The notes beneath the pieces were generated by a model that searched no databases, had not been told where the DNA came from, and saw only the letters and a list, made by a program, of their open reading frames with translations. 11,374 nucleotides of DNA from an uncultured Pseudorhodoferax sp. (GTDB lineage Bacteria > Pseudomonadota > Gammaproteobacteria > Burkholderiales > Burkholderiaceae): contig CAJYRH010000627.1 in assembly GCA_913776795.1 (NCBI GenBank), positions 1 to 11,374 of the forward strand, in the 5' to 3' direction. Position numbers and translations under genes: made by a program. The first letter of the stretch is position 1, and each line of letters begins with the position of its first letter. Positions 1 through 7,108 of the stretch are shown here, piece after piece.

Positions 1-271
1 CGCCTTCGTCCAGGTCGATCAGCGACACGTTGAGGTCGCCACCGGCCTCGGGCTTGCGGCGCACCGTGGTCACGGAGTAGACGGTGCCGGTGCCAGCGGG
101 CGCGACGAGTTCGAGCGCGCCGCTGCCGCAGTGCGGGCACAGCTCGCGTGGGTAGTAGACGTGCTGGCTGCAAGTGCCGCAGCGCTGGATCAGGAAGCGG
201 CCTTCCTTCAGCGCGGCCTGGTGGCGCGCCTGGACGCCGCCCGCGGCGTCGGGTGGGAGGATGGTGGTCAT
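1..271 (-). CDS. Zn-ribbon/OB-fold (DUF35-type) protein, C-terminus cut off by window edge
   Basis: The 90 visible codons start at the ATG read from 271 and run off the left edge. Seen: an N-terminal helix-like stretch (about residues 12-26), then a rubredoxin-like zinc knuckle, CGTC (31-34) and CPHC (45-48), followed by a beta-rich segment GTGTVYSVTTVRRKP (60-74) that begins an OB fold. This order, helix, four-cysteine zinc ribbon, OB fold, is that of the DUF35/YqjY-like family. Known members are accessory proteins of acyl-CoA enzymes, commonly encoded next to SCP2-type thiolases or acyl-CoA synthetases and thought to bind acyl-CoA. The partner enzyme, if any, would lie beyond position 1, so the substrate cannot be named. 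No strong Shine-Dalgarno precedes the ATG. The gene is divergent from the oxidase gene at 407, with 135 bp between the starts. Family confidence is high; function is inferred. Confidence 0.88.
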   Translation of the reverse strand, partial: MTTILPPDAAGGVQARHQAALKEGRFLIQRCGTCSQHVYYPRELCPHCGSGALELVAPAGTGTVYSVTTVRRKPEAGGDLNVSLIDLDEG

Positions 272-374
272 GGGGGACAAGCGTGTCTCGTCGGACTTCG
301 AACGGACGCAAGCATGCCGCCCGGGGCCGGTGGGCGCCATCCGTATTTGGTGAACGGGGTGTTCAGGCGACTTC

Positions 375-398
375 TAGAATGCGCGATCCTCTCGGAGA
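375..398 (+). promoter_or_regulatory. Putative -10 element and ribosome binding site of the FAD-linked oxidase gene
   Basis: TAGAAT at 375-380 matches the sigma-70 -10 consensus at five of six bases. The Shine-Dalgarno-like GGAGA lies at 394-398, eight bases before the ATG at 407. The -35 region is poor: TGAACG at 351-356, with an 18-bp spacer, is the best I find. The RBS is what selects 407 as the start instead of upstream in-frame starts. The transcription start is inferred to be near 387. Confidence 0.5.
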
Positions 399-406
399 CA
401 AGCCCC

Positions 407-1831
407 ATGAACGCTCCTGCCAGCACCGCCCAGCTGATCCCCGAATTCCACCCGCGCGAAGTGCCCGCCGCGTTGATCGAGGCGCTCAAGGCGCGCTTCG
501 GCGAGAGGTGTTCCACGGCACTCGTGGTGCGCGAGCAGCATGGGCGCGACGAGTCCTCGTTCACGGTGCCGCCACCGGCGGCCGTGGTGTTCGCCGAGAG
601 CACCGAGGACGTGGCCGAGGCCGTGCGCCTGGCCACCGCGCATGCGGTGCCAGTGATCCCGTTCGGTGTCGGCTCCTCGCTCGAAGGCCACCTGCTGGCC
701 GTGCAGGGCGGCATCAGTGTCGACGTGTCGCGCATGAACAAGGTGCTGGCCGTCAACGCCGAAGACCTGACGGTGACCGTGCAGCCCGGCGTCACGCGCA
801 AGCAGCTCAACGAGGAGATCAAGAGCACCGGCCTGTTCTTTCCGATCGACCCGGGCGCCGACGCCTCCATCGGCGGCATGGCGGCCACGCGCGCCAGCGG
901 AACCAACGCCGTGCGCTACGGCACCATGCGCGAGAACGTGCTGGCACTGGAAGTGGTGACCGCCCAGGGCGAAGCCATCCGGACCGGTACGCGCGCCAGG
1001 AAGTCATCGGCCGGCTACGACCTCACGCGGCTGTTCGTGGGCAGCGAGGGCACGCTGGGCGTGATCACCGAGATCACGCTCAAGATCTACCCCCTGCCCG
1101 AGGCCGTGTCGGCCGCGATCTGCTCCTTCCCGAGCATCGAAGCGGCCGTGCGCAGCGTGATCCAGACCGTGCAGCTGGGCGTGCCGATCGCGCGCGTGGA
1201 ACTCATCGACCAGAACACCGTGCGCATGGTCAACGCCTACGCCAAGCTGGGCCTGCGCGAGGAACCCATGCTGCTCATGGAGTTCCACGGCTCGCCGGCC
1301 AGTGTGAAGGAGCAGGCCGAGACGGTGCAGGAGATCGCGGCCGAGTTCGGCGGCAACGCCTTCGAGTGGGCCAGCACGCCCGAGGAGCGCACGCGGCTGT
1401 GGACGGCGCGGCACAACGCCTACTTCGCGGCCGTGCAGTCGCGCCCGGGCTGCAAGGTGATCTCCACCGACACCTGCGTTCCGATCTCGCGCCTGGCCGA
1501 CTGCCTGCTCGATTCCGTGGCCGAGGCCGACGCGAGTGGCATCCCCTACTTCCTGGTCGGCCACGTGGGCGACGGCAACTTCCACTTCGGCTACCTGCTG
1601 GACCCCGAGCAGCCGGCGGAGCGCGTGACGGCCGAGGAGATGAACCATGCGCTGGTAGCACGCGCGCTGCGCCTGGGCGGCACCTGCACGGGCGAGCATG
1701 GCGTGGGACTGCACAAGATGGGCTTTCTGGTCGACGAGACCGGGGCCGGTGCGGTGGACATGATGCGAACGATCAAGCGGGCATTGGACCCGCTGAACAT
1801 CATGAACCCGGGGAAGATCTTTGCGATTTGA
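407..1831 (+). CDS. dld: FAD-binding oxidase, D-lactate dehydrogenase (cytochrome)/GlcD-type
   Basis: A 474-residue flavoprotein of the PCMH-type FAD-binding, FAD-linked oxidase C-terminal family. It most likely oxidises D-lactate (or a related D-2-hydroxy acid) to the 2-keto acid and passes electrons to the respiratory chain at the inner membrane. Seen: the FAD pyrophosphate loop GVGSSLEGH (87-95), PGADASIGGM (149-158), a GSEGTLGVITE signature near 213-223, the C-terminal HVGDGNFHF (386-394) with metal/substrate-site histidines, CTGEHGVG (427-434), and the terminal motif ALDPLNIMNPGKIF typical of the family. No iron-sulphur domain is fused, unlike Dld-II/GlcDF fusions. The start at 407 is chosen for its GGAGA ribosome site; longer in-frame extensions run back through the divergent gene and lack family similarity. 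It stands alone, without glcE/glcF neighbours, which favours lactate over glycolate, but substrate specificity is inferred. Confidence 0.9.
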   Translation: MNAPASTAQLIPEFHPREVPAALIEALKARFGERCSTALVVREQHGRDESSFTVPPPAAVVFAESTEDVAEAVRLATAHAVPVIPFGVGSSLEGHLLAVQGGISVDVSRMNKVLAVNAEDLTVTVQPGVTRKQLNEEIKSTGLFFPIDPGADASIGGMAATRASGTNAVRYGTMRENVLALEVVTAQGEAIRTGTRARKSSAGYDLTRLFVGSEGTLGVITEITLKIYPLPEAVSAAICSFPSIEAAVRSVIQTVQLGVPIARVELIDQNTVRMVNAYAKLGLREEPMLLMEFHGSPASVKEQAETVQEIAAEFGGNAFEWASTPEERTRLWTARHNAYFAAVQSRPGCKVISTDTCVPISRLADCLLDSVAEADASGIPYFLVGHVGDGNFHFGYLLDPEQPAERVTAEEMNHALVARALRLGGTCTGEHGVGLHKMGFLVDETGAGAVDMMRTIKRALDPLNIMNPGKIFAI

Positions 1832-1860
1832 GCAGTTGACCCAGAAATAGCCGATCACCC

Positions 1861-1889
1861 GTAGCCGAGATTTCGTCAGAATTGGCTAC
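1861..1889. repeat. Inverted repeat GTAGCC...GGCTAC in the intergenic region
   Basis: GTAGCC (1861-1866) and GGCTAC (1884-1889) form a perfect 6-bp stem. One G-U and one A-T pair extend it to 8 bp in RNA, leaving a 13-base loop. It lies 29 bases after the oxidase stop. No T-tract follows, so it is a poor intrinsic terminator. It could be a regulator site or an mRNA 3'-end structure. The rest of 1832-1961 holds an orphan TTGACA at 1898-1903 with no matching -10, short palindromes (CATGCATG, CCTGCAGG, GCCCGGGC) and a run of seven T at 1941-1947. Confidence 0.3.
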
Positions 1890-1961
1890 TCTCCGACTTG
1901 ACATGCATGGATTTCCTGCAGGCCCGGGCATAAAGTTGCGTTTTTTTCCGATGGGTTGACC

Positions 1962-2567
1962 ATGATCCGACCGCTCCTGCCCATTGCAGCTCTTGCACTG
2001 GCGGCCTGCGTGCAGGCGCCGCCGGCCGCCTCGCCGGACCAGCCGGCCACGGTCCGCATCTGCGACAACACGGGTTGTTCGGACCGTCCGCGCAACAGCG
2101 CCACCTTTGATGCCACGCGCGACGACAACCCCGAGCAGACGCGCCGCATCGCCGCGCTGACCGACCTGGGCAACAAGGACCCGCGCGCCGCTTATGACCT
2201 GGGCCTGCGCTACTTCCGCGGCGACGGCGTGCCGCAGAACAGCTACCAGGCCCTGCAGTGGATGCGCAGCGCTGGCGAGCGTGGTCATCCACAGGCCCAA
2301 CTCGCACTCGGGCGTCTTTATCTCTCGGGCGTGCAGGAGATGGGCTCCGACCCGGCAGAGGCGGAACGATGGCTGTCGCTGGCCGCAGCGCGCGGCGACA
2401 AGGAAGCCGCCAGGCTGCTGGCCGAGGCGTCCGCCGCCAAGAAGAAGAACCAGGACGAGTACAAGGCCTGGGTCGACCTGAACCGCCGCGCCGCGATCGA
2501 CGCCTGGCAAACCCGCTACACCTACTACTGGGTCTGGCAACCCACCGGCTGGCGGTCCCGCTATTGA
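1962..2567 (+). CDS. Sel1-repeat lipoprotein
   Basis: A 201-residue predicted outer-envelope lipoprotein. Seen: a short signal peptide with hydrophobic core LLPIAALALAAC, lipobox LAAC with acylated Cys16, then a linker with a C34/C39 pair. Two Sel1/TPR-like helical repeats follow at about 74-108 (RAAYDLGLRYFRGDGVPQ) and 109-145 (AQLALGRLYLSG...AERWLSLAAARG). A lysine-rich helix comes next, then an aromatic tail (YTYYWVWQ) at the C-terminus. Sel1 repeats are protein-interaction scaffolds, so a periplasmic adaptor role is the fair inference; no partner is known. The ATG at 1962 is preferred because it gives a standard signal peptide; an in-frame TTG at 1956 would add only two residues. Neither start has a strong Shine-Dalgarno. 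The next lipoprotein starts 54 bases after the stop, so the two are probably co-transcribed. Confidence 0.88.
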   Translation: MIRPLLPIAALALAACVQAPPAASPDQPATVRICDNTGCSDRPRNSATFDATRDDNPEQTRRIAALTDLGNKDPRAAYDLGLRYFRGDGVPQNSYQALQWMRSAGERGHPQAQLALGRLYLSGVQEMGSDPAEAERWLSLAAARGDKEAARLLAEASAAKKKNQDEYKAWVDLNRRAAIDAWQTRYTYYWVWQPTGWRSRY

Positions 2568-2621
2568 GCACAGCCCCACCAACTCTTTCTTCCAACCCAT
2601 CTTCTTGCAGAAAGCCAAGCC

Positions 2622-3452
2622 ATGAACACCTTTCCTTTCCTGCGTCCCGCCGCGCTGGCCGCCGCCGTCCTGGCCCTGGCCGGCTGTGAGACGCCCGGCG
2701 GCGGCAAGATCACGACCGGCACCGCCCCCACGGCGGTCACCGGCGGTGCAGCCGGCGGCACCAGCGCTGGTGCCAACCCCAACCTGGAACGCTGCGATGC
2801 ACCGCTGGGCACGCTGGCCGTGGACGATGGACGCGGCAAGGACTGGTATGCCAGCTTCGGCGCAGCCACCAAGGTCACCTCGATCGAGCCGCTGCTGCGC
2901 CTGGCCGTACAGCAGTCCAACTGCTTCGTGATCACCTCCATCGGCAACAACCGCACCGAGAGCAAGTTGTCGGCCATTACCGACAAGCAGCGCAATTCAG
3001 GCGAGTTCCGCGCCGGCTCCAAGCAGGAGAAGGGCCAGCGCGTGGCGGCAGACTACTTCCTGGAGCCAGCCATCATCATCGACAACGACGCCACCGGCAA
3101 AGTGGCCGCCGGCCTCGGCGGCTTCCTGCCGCGCGGCTTTGGCGCACTGGCTGGCTCGATGGAGAGCAAGGCTTCGGTCGTGACCATGACGCTGTTCGAC
3201 ATTCGATCGGGTGTGCAGATCGGCATCTCCGAAGGAAATGCCACCGCCACCAACTTCGGCGCTGCCCTGGGCGCTTTCGGCGGCGGTGCTGCGGCTGGCC
3301 TGGGCGGCTTCTCGCGCACGCCCGAGGGCAAGGCGACGGTGGCGGCCTTCATCGACTCCTGGAACTCCATGGTGGTCTCGCTGCGCAACTACAAGGCGCA
3401 GGAGGTGAAGGGGGGCCTGGGCCGCGGCGGCGTGCTCAAGGTCGGCCAGTGA
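2622..3452 (+). CDS. CsgG/HfaB-like glycine-rich lipoprotein
   Basis: A 276-residue predicted lipoprotein. Seen: signal peptide with lipobox LAGC and acylated Cys22, a low-complexity Gly/Thr/Ala linker (25-52), and an alpha/beta domain with GTLAVDD, a helix (IEPLLRLAVQQSNCFVI, about 88-104) and ADYFLEPAIII (143-153). Two Gly/Ala-rich segments follow (about 158-178 and 211-230), and a final helix precedes the glycine-rich C-terminus. The 'new-function name, low-number residue...ADYFLEP' layout and the paired beta strands resemble the CsgG/HfaB family of outer-membrane-associated lipoproteins, whose best-known member is the curli secretion pore. Similarity is partial and no curli genes are visible, so pore formation is not claimed. 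AGAAAG at 2609-2614 is a plausible ribosome site seven bases upstream. The gene ends just before a strong terminator, making it the last of a two-lipoprotein unit. Confidence 0.75.
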   Translation: MNTFPFLRPAALAAAVLALAGCETPGGGKITTGTAPTAVTGGAAGGTSAGANPNLERCDAPLGTLAVDDGRGKDWYASFGAATKVTSIEPLLRLAVQQSNCFVITSIGNNRTESKLSAITDKQRNSGEFRAGSKQEKGQRVAADYFLEPAIIIDNDATGKVAAGLGGFLPRGFGALAGSMESKASVVTMTLFDIRSGVQIGISEGNATATNFGAALGAFGGGAAAGLGGFSRTPEGKATVAAFIDSWNSMVVSLRNYKAQEVKGGLGRGGVLKVGQ

Positions 3453-3473
3453 GCCGAAGCTGCTCCAGCAAGC

Positions 3474-3495
3474 AACCGCCTTCGGGCGGTTTTTT
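3474..3495 (+). terminator. Rho-independent terminator of the lipoprotein unit
   Basis: The arms AACCGCC (3474-3480) and GGCGGTT (3485-3491) form a perfect 7-bp stem with a TTCG tetraloop, and six T (3490-3495) run out of the stem. It starts 22 bases after the lipoprotein stop. The T-tract is only on the plus-strand side. It also abuts the stop codon (3495-3497) of the convergent methyltransferase gene. On the minus strand the hairpin is preceded by A residues and followed by GCTTGC, so it should work poorly for that direction. Confidence 0.93.
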
Positions 3496-4229
3496 CATGC
3501 CTTGCTGAAAGGCGCCTGGTACACCCAGACCGGGCGGCCGTCTGCACCCACCAGTTGGGCCGTGGGGCGCCATGCTGTGGCCTCGAACTCCAGGCTGACC
3601 AGCCAGGCACCGGGCGCGAGTTCGGCCTCCGCCTTGGCGACGGCGCGCGCCATGCTCTCGGGACGCTGGAACAGATAGACGAGCGCGAATGGCCGCCTAT
3701 CGGCACGCCACATGTCGCCCTGGCGCACGCGCGCCCAGGGACAGCGCAGGGCGCAGACCAGGCGCAGCGCCCAGCTCCACTCCACACCATGAAGTTCAGC
3801 CTGGGGATACATCCAGTGGAGCGCCTGCAGGCCATGACCCAGCCCGCAGCCGGCGTCCAGCACCCTTGCCCCGACTGGCAAGGGCGCGCGCTCGGCCAAG
3901 CCCTGCAAGGCATTGGCCGGTGTCGGAAACAGCGGTGCATCTCGCCAGGCGTTGAGTGGATAGACCAGGGCCAGCAGACCCAGCGGCAACAGCCAGGCCC
4001 AGGCTGGCCATTGGGCTGCGCCGCTCAACAGCAGCGCCATCGGAAAGCCCAGTGCGATCAGCGCCCGCCGCCACAGCGTGTTGCCCAGCACGCTCGCCAC
4101 GACGCCCGCGGCGCTGGTCAGCAAAAGCGCAAGCCACGGCGCCGCACCGATGCCCAGCAAGGCCCAAAACATGCCCCAGGCCAGTGCCCAGGCCAGCACG
4201 GCGGGCAGCGGCCAGGGCAGGCGGGCCAT
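3495..4229 (-). CDS. Membrane-anchored class I SAM-dependent methyltransferase
   Basis: A 244-residue protein with an N-terminal membrane region and a C-terminal Rossmann methyltransferase domain. Seen: hydrophobic, Trp/Ala/Leu-rich segments at about 8-37, 40-72 (broken by an RR pair at 54-55) and 76-93, suggesting three or four membrane spans. The SAM-binding motif I is VLDAGCGLGHG (123-133), then the acidic ELHGVEWS and QGDMWRAD motifs, and a C-terminal beta strand pair. The substrate is unknown. Its ATG overlaps the parB stop by one base (TGATG), and it has no Shine-Dalgarno of its own, so translation is probably coupled to parB. It is the last gene of the nine-gene minus-strand unit. Related transmembrane-methyltransferase proteins are annotated only as class I SAM-dependent methyltransferases, so no gene symbol is given. 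Confidence 0.85.
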   Translation of the reverse strand: MARLPWPLPAVLAWALAWGMFWALLGIGAAPWLALLLTSAAGVVASVLGNTLWRRALIALGFPMALLLSGAAQWPAWAWLLPLGLLALVYPLNAWRDAPLFPTPANALQGLAERAPLPVGARVLDAGCGLGHGLQALHWMYPQAELHGVEWSWALRLVCALRCPWARVRQGDMWRADRRPFALVYLFQRPESMARAVAKAEAELAPGAWLVSLEFEATAWRPTAQLVGADGRPVWVYQAPFSKA

Positions 4230-5161
4230 CAGCGCGCCGTGCTGGGCGACAGTTTTTCGATCAGGCCGTTGAGCTCTTCCAGCGAGCCGAACTGGATGCT
4301 GAGCTCCCCCGCCTCCTGCACACGCCCAGCGCGCTTGACGCGCTTCTTGATGCGGATCTCCACATCGGCGGCGAACAGGTCGGACAGTTCCTCTTCCACC
4401 CGCTTCAGGTCGCGCGACTTCTCCTTCTTCGGCTTGGGCGAGGTCAGCGTGAACTCGGCCGACAGCTTCTTGGCCAGGCCTTCGGCCTCGCGCACCGACA
4501 GCTTCCTGGCCGAGATCTGGTTGCCGGCCGTGATCTGCGTGGCCCGGTCCAGCGACAGCAGCGCACGCGCGTGGCCCATGTCCAGGTCGCCGGCCATGAG
4601 CATGGTCTGCACCGGGTCGGCCAGCTGCAGCAGGCGCAGCAGGTTGCTCGCCGCGCTGCGCGAGCGGCCGACGGCCTGGGCCGCCTGCTCGTGCGTCATG
4701 CCGAATTCCTTGACCAGGCGCTGCAGGCCCTGGGCCTCTTCCAACGGGTTCAGGTCTTCGCGCTGGATGTTCTCAATCAGCGACATTGCGGCCGCGGACT
4801 CGTCGGGCACGTCGCGCACCAGCACGGGCACCTGGTCCAGCCCAGCCAGGCGTGCGGCACGGAAGCGGCGCTCACCGGCAATGATCTCGTACTTGCCGGC
4901 GTGCTCGCCCGCCGTCAGCTGGCGCACCAGGATGGGCTGCATGATGCCCTGGGCCTTGATGCTCTCGGCCAGCTCGTACAGCGCGCCTTCGTCCATGCGC
5001 GTGCGGGGTTGGTACTGGCCCGGCACCATGTTGTCCAGGCCCAGCGTGCTGGGCTTACCGTCGGCCACCGTCCCGGTCTCAGCGGCGGGGGTGTCGGAGA
5101 CGGTGGGGCCCAGCAGGGCTTCCAGCCCGCGGCCCAGGCCCTTGGGGCGTTTGGTGACCAT
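4229..5161 (-). CDS. parB: Chromosome-partitioning protein ParB (CTPase, parS-binding)
   Basis: A 310-residue chromosomal ParB. It binds parS, loads onto DNA as a CTP-dependent sliding clamp and recruits condensin and ParA for origin segregation. Seen: the N-terminal ParA-contacting peptide KGLGRGLEALLG (7-18), the ParB/Srx-type N-domain with QPRT (51-54), the CTP-binding motif GERRFRA (96-102) and ENIQREDLNP (130-139). A helix-turn-helix follows at about 156-177 (QAAQAVGRSRSAASNLLRLL), then a C-terminal dimerisation domain. Length is normal for the family. The start at 5161 is set by AAGAAGG at 5169-5175 in the end of the hydrolase gene, with 7 bases to the ATG, and by the conserved N-terminal peptide. 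Upstream is the hydrolase stop with a two-base spacer; downstream is the methyltransferase. Target sites are in mnmG and rsmG. Confidence 0.97.
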   Translation of the reverse strand: MVTKRPKGLGRGLEALLGPTVSDTPAAETGTVADGKPSTLGLDNMVPGQYQPRTRMDEGALYELAESIKAQGIMQPILVRQLTAGEHAGKYEIIAGERRFRAARLAGLDQVPVLVRDVPDESAAAMSLIENIQREDLNPLEEAQGLQRLVKEFGMTHEQAAQAVGRSRSAASNLLRLLQLADPVQTMLMAGDLDMGHARALLSLDRATQITAGNQISARKLSVREAEGLAKKLSAEFTLTSPKPKKEKSRDLKRVEEELSDLFAADVEIRIKKRVKRAGRVQEAGELSIQFGSLEELNGLIEKLSPSTAR

Positions 5162-5163
5162 GT

Positions 5164-5706
5164 CTATGCCTTCTTGAGTTCTTCGAGGAGCGCGCGGGCG
5201 GCGGGCCAGTCGCCCAGACCCGATTCGGCGTTCAGGTGGCCGCCGGCGCCCATGTCGTGGTACATGGCGCCCCAGTCCTGCGCCATGACCTGGGCGCGCT
5301 CCTGGGTGCAATAGGGATCGTTGCGGCTGCCCAGCAGCCTGCTGGCGAACGGCAGCCGGCGGCGCACGATGGGCGCCCAGCCCGGCAGCAGCACGCGCAG
5401 GTCTTCGCGCTCGACATCGCCGGGCGCGACCAGCAAGGCGCCGCGCACCCGCGCCGTCAGCCGGCTGTGGTCGGCCCAGGCCGCGACCTGGATGCAGCCC
5501 AGGCTGTGGGCGGCCAGCACGACGGGCTGGTCGGCTGGCAGGCCCAGCAACACCTCGTCCAGCCGGGCCAGCCAGTCGCCACGCAGCGGCCGCATCCAGT
5601 CGTGCTGCTCGACACGGCGGTCGCCATAGCGCTGCTCCCACAGGCTTTGCCAGTGGCCGGGGCCGGAGCTTTGCCAGCCCGGCAGCGTCAGCACCTGCAC
5701 GCTCAT
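5164..5706 (-). CDS. RBBP9/YdeN-type alpha/beta serine hydrolase
   Basis: A 180-residue compact alpha/beta hydrolase of the RBBP9/YdeN family. Seen: LPGWQSSGPGHWQSLWE (8-24), a segment typical of the family; the nucleophile elbow AHSLG with Ser68; the acid Asp130 in RNDPYC; and His157 in GAGGHLN. These make a full Ser-Asp-His triad. No signal peptide is seen, so it should be cytoplasmic. Substrate is unknown; family members are small esterase-like enzymes. Its ATG overlaps the parA stop (ATGA, four bases), and its stop is two bases before the parB start. It therefore sits between parA and parB, and its expression must follow theirs. Whether it has a role in segregation is not known. No strong Shine-Dalgarno precedes the ATG. 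Confidence 0.9.
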   Translation of the reverse strand: MSVQVLTLPGWQSSGPGHWQSLWEQRYGDRRVEQHDWMRPLRGDWLARLDEVLLGLPADQPVVLAAHSLGCIQVAAWADHSRLTARVRGALLVAPGDVEREDLRVLLPGWAPIVRRRLPFASRLLGSRNDPYCTQERAQVMAQDWGAMYHDMGAGGHLNAESGLGDWPAARALLEELKKA

Positions 5707-6467
5707 CTGGCGCGCGCCACCATCTCGCGCGAGAAGCTCAGGTAGGCCTGGCTGCCGCGCGCGGCGGGGTCGAACACCACGCCCGGCAGGCCGTAGCTGG
5801 GCGCCTCGGCCAGACGAACGTTGCGCGGGATCACCGTGTCGAACACCTTGTCGCCGAAGTGGGCCTTGAGTTGGTCGCTGACCTGCTGTTGCAAGGTGAT
5901 CCGCGGATCGAACATCACGCGCAGCAGGCCGATGATCTTGAGGTCCTTGTTGAGGTTGGCGTGCACCTGCTTGATGGTGTTCACCAAGTCGGTCAGCCCC
6001 TCCAGTGCGAAGTACTCGCACTGCATGGGCACGACCACGCCGTGTGCAGCACACAGGCCATTCAGCGTGAGCATGGACAGGGACGGCGGACAGTCGATCA
6101 GCACGAAGTCGTAATCGCCCTGCACGGCTTCCAGCGCCTGCTTGAGCCGGCGCTCGCGCCGCTCGACGCTGACCATCTCGACCTCAGCGCCAGCCAGTTC
6201 GCGGCTGGCCCCGAGCAGGTCGTAGCCGCACTTCTCGGACTTCACACGCGCCTCGGCGATGCTGGCAGATTCCAGCAGCACGTCGTAGACCGACAGCTCC
6301 AGCGCGCGCTTGTCCACACCCGAGCCCATGGTGGCGTTTCCCTGCGGGTCCAGGTCGATCAGCAGCACGCGTTGGTCGGCACGCACCAGGCCGGCGGCCA
6401 GGTTGACGGTGGTCGTTGTCTTGCCGACGCCACCTTTTTGGTTGGCAATGCAGAAAACACGCGCCAT
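5703..6467 (-). CDS. parA: Chromosome-partitioning ATPase ParA (Soj-type)
   Basis: A 254-residue P-loop ATPase of the MinD/ParA family that works with ParB-parS to segregate the newly replicated origin on the nucleoid. Seen: the deviant Walker A KGGVGKTTT (11-19) with signature Lys11 and catalytic Lys16, Walker A' LIDLDPQGN (36-44), and Walker B FVLIDCPPS (121-129). The protein has no N-terminal helix-turn-helix extension, so it is the short chromosomal Soj type, not plasmid type Ia. It starts at 6467 with TGATG, overlapping the exporter stop by one base. The only ribosome-site-like sequence is a weak GGTGGTG. Its stop overlaps the hydrolase start by four bases. Confidence 0.97.
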   Translation of the reverse strand: MARVFCIANQKGGVGKTTTTVNLAAGLVRADQRVLLIDLDPQGNATMGSGVDKRALELSVYDVLLESASIAEARVKSEKCGYDLLGASRELAGAEVEMVSVERRERRLKQALEAVQGDYDFVLIDCPPSLSMLTLNGLCAAHGVVVPMQCEYFALEGLTDLVNTIKQVHANLNKDLKIIGLLRVMFDPRITLQQQVSDQLKAHFGDKVFDTVIPRNVRLAEAPSYGLPGVVFDPAARGSQAYLSFSREMVARAR

Positions 6468-7078
6468 CACTGCACCACCAGTTTGATGCCGAAGCCGACC
6501 AGGAACATCCCGGCGATCTTCTCCAGCGCACTCGATACGCGGCGGTTGGCGCGCAGGCGCTCGGACAAGCGATGGGTGAGCAGTACGGCGACCAGGCTGT
6601 AGATGAAGCCCAGCACGGCAATGGTGGCAGCCATCACGCCGAAGGTGACCAGCCCCTGGTGGTGGGCCGGGTCGATGAACAGCGGAAAGAAAGCCATGTA
6701 GAACACGATCGCCTTGGGGTTGAGCAGCGTGATGGCCATTGCCTGGCGCAGGTAGTGGCGAGGCTGCATCTGCAGCACGGGCGCGTCGCCGGGCGTGGCG
6801 CGCAGCATGCGCACGCCCATCCAGGCCAGGTAGGCCGCGCCCAGCCACTGCACGGCATGGAAGGCGGTTGGGTAAGCGGCCAGCATGGCCGCCACGCCGG
6901 CCAGCGCCAGCCAAAGCAGGATCTGGTCCCCGATGATGATGCCGGCGGCGCAGGCAAGGCCGCCGCGCAGGCCACCCTTCCCCGTCGAGGTGATCAGCGC
7001 CAGATTTCCCGGTCCGGGAATCATCAGAAAGACGACGATGGCGGCGACGAATGCGCCGTAGTCAGCAATGCCGAACAC
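6467..7078 (-). CDS. LysE/RhtB-family amino-acid (homoserine lactone) exporter
   Basis: A 203-residue integral membrane exporter of the LysE/RhtB superfamily. Seen: an N-terminal span, the signature PGPGNLALITSTGKGGLRGG (21-40), about six hydrophobic segments (roughly 5-20, 40-68, 72-92, 115-135, 142-166 and 186-202), and the family motif LLNPKAIVFYMAFFPLF (118-134). It probably exports amino acids or similar small metabolites by proton antiport; its substrate cannot be read from the sequence. The start is a GTG at 7078, selected by AGGAG at 7084-7088, five bases away. This is the only strong internal ribosome site in the unit except that of parB. A 30-base gap separates it from rsmG, the largest gap between genes in the unit. 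Confidence 0.9.
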   Translation of the reverse strand: MFGIADYGAFVAAIVVFLMIPGPGNLALITSTGKGGLRGGLACAAGIIIGDQILLWLALAGVAAMLAAYPTAFHAVQWLGAAYLAWMGVRMLRATPGDAPVLQMQPRHYLRQAMAITLLNPKAIVFYMAFFPLFIDPAHHQGLVTFGVMAATIAVLGFIYSLVAVLLTHRLSERLRANRRVSSALEKIAGMFLVGFGIKLVVQ

Positions 7079-7108
7079 GGTATCTCCTAGGGGATGCAGG
7101 CGGCGAGT

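Noticed and set aside
131..406. Long N-terminal extension of the FAD oxidase reading frame to position 131
   Set aside because: It runs through the opposing zinc-ribbon gene, has no family similarity, and the GGAGA site with ATG at 407 gives a standard-length protein.
1921..1940. Possible sigma-54 promoter upstream of the Sel1-repeat lipoprotein
   Set aside because: GG at 1926-1927 and TTGC at 1936-1939 have the right -24/-12 spacing, but the bases after GG (GCAT) do not match the CACG of the -24 element.
3555..5314. Large plus-strand open frames opposite parB and the methyltransferase
   Set aside because: The predicted proteins are Arg/Gln/Ser-rich, match no family, and lie antisense to well-recognised genes; they are high-GC shadows.
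6306..6314. DnaA-box-like TTGTCCACA and similar motifs (e.g. near 2286), suggesting an origin
   Set aside because: They are single, one-mismatch copies inside coding sequences, with no cluster and no AT-rich unwinding region.
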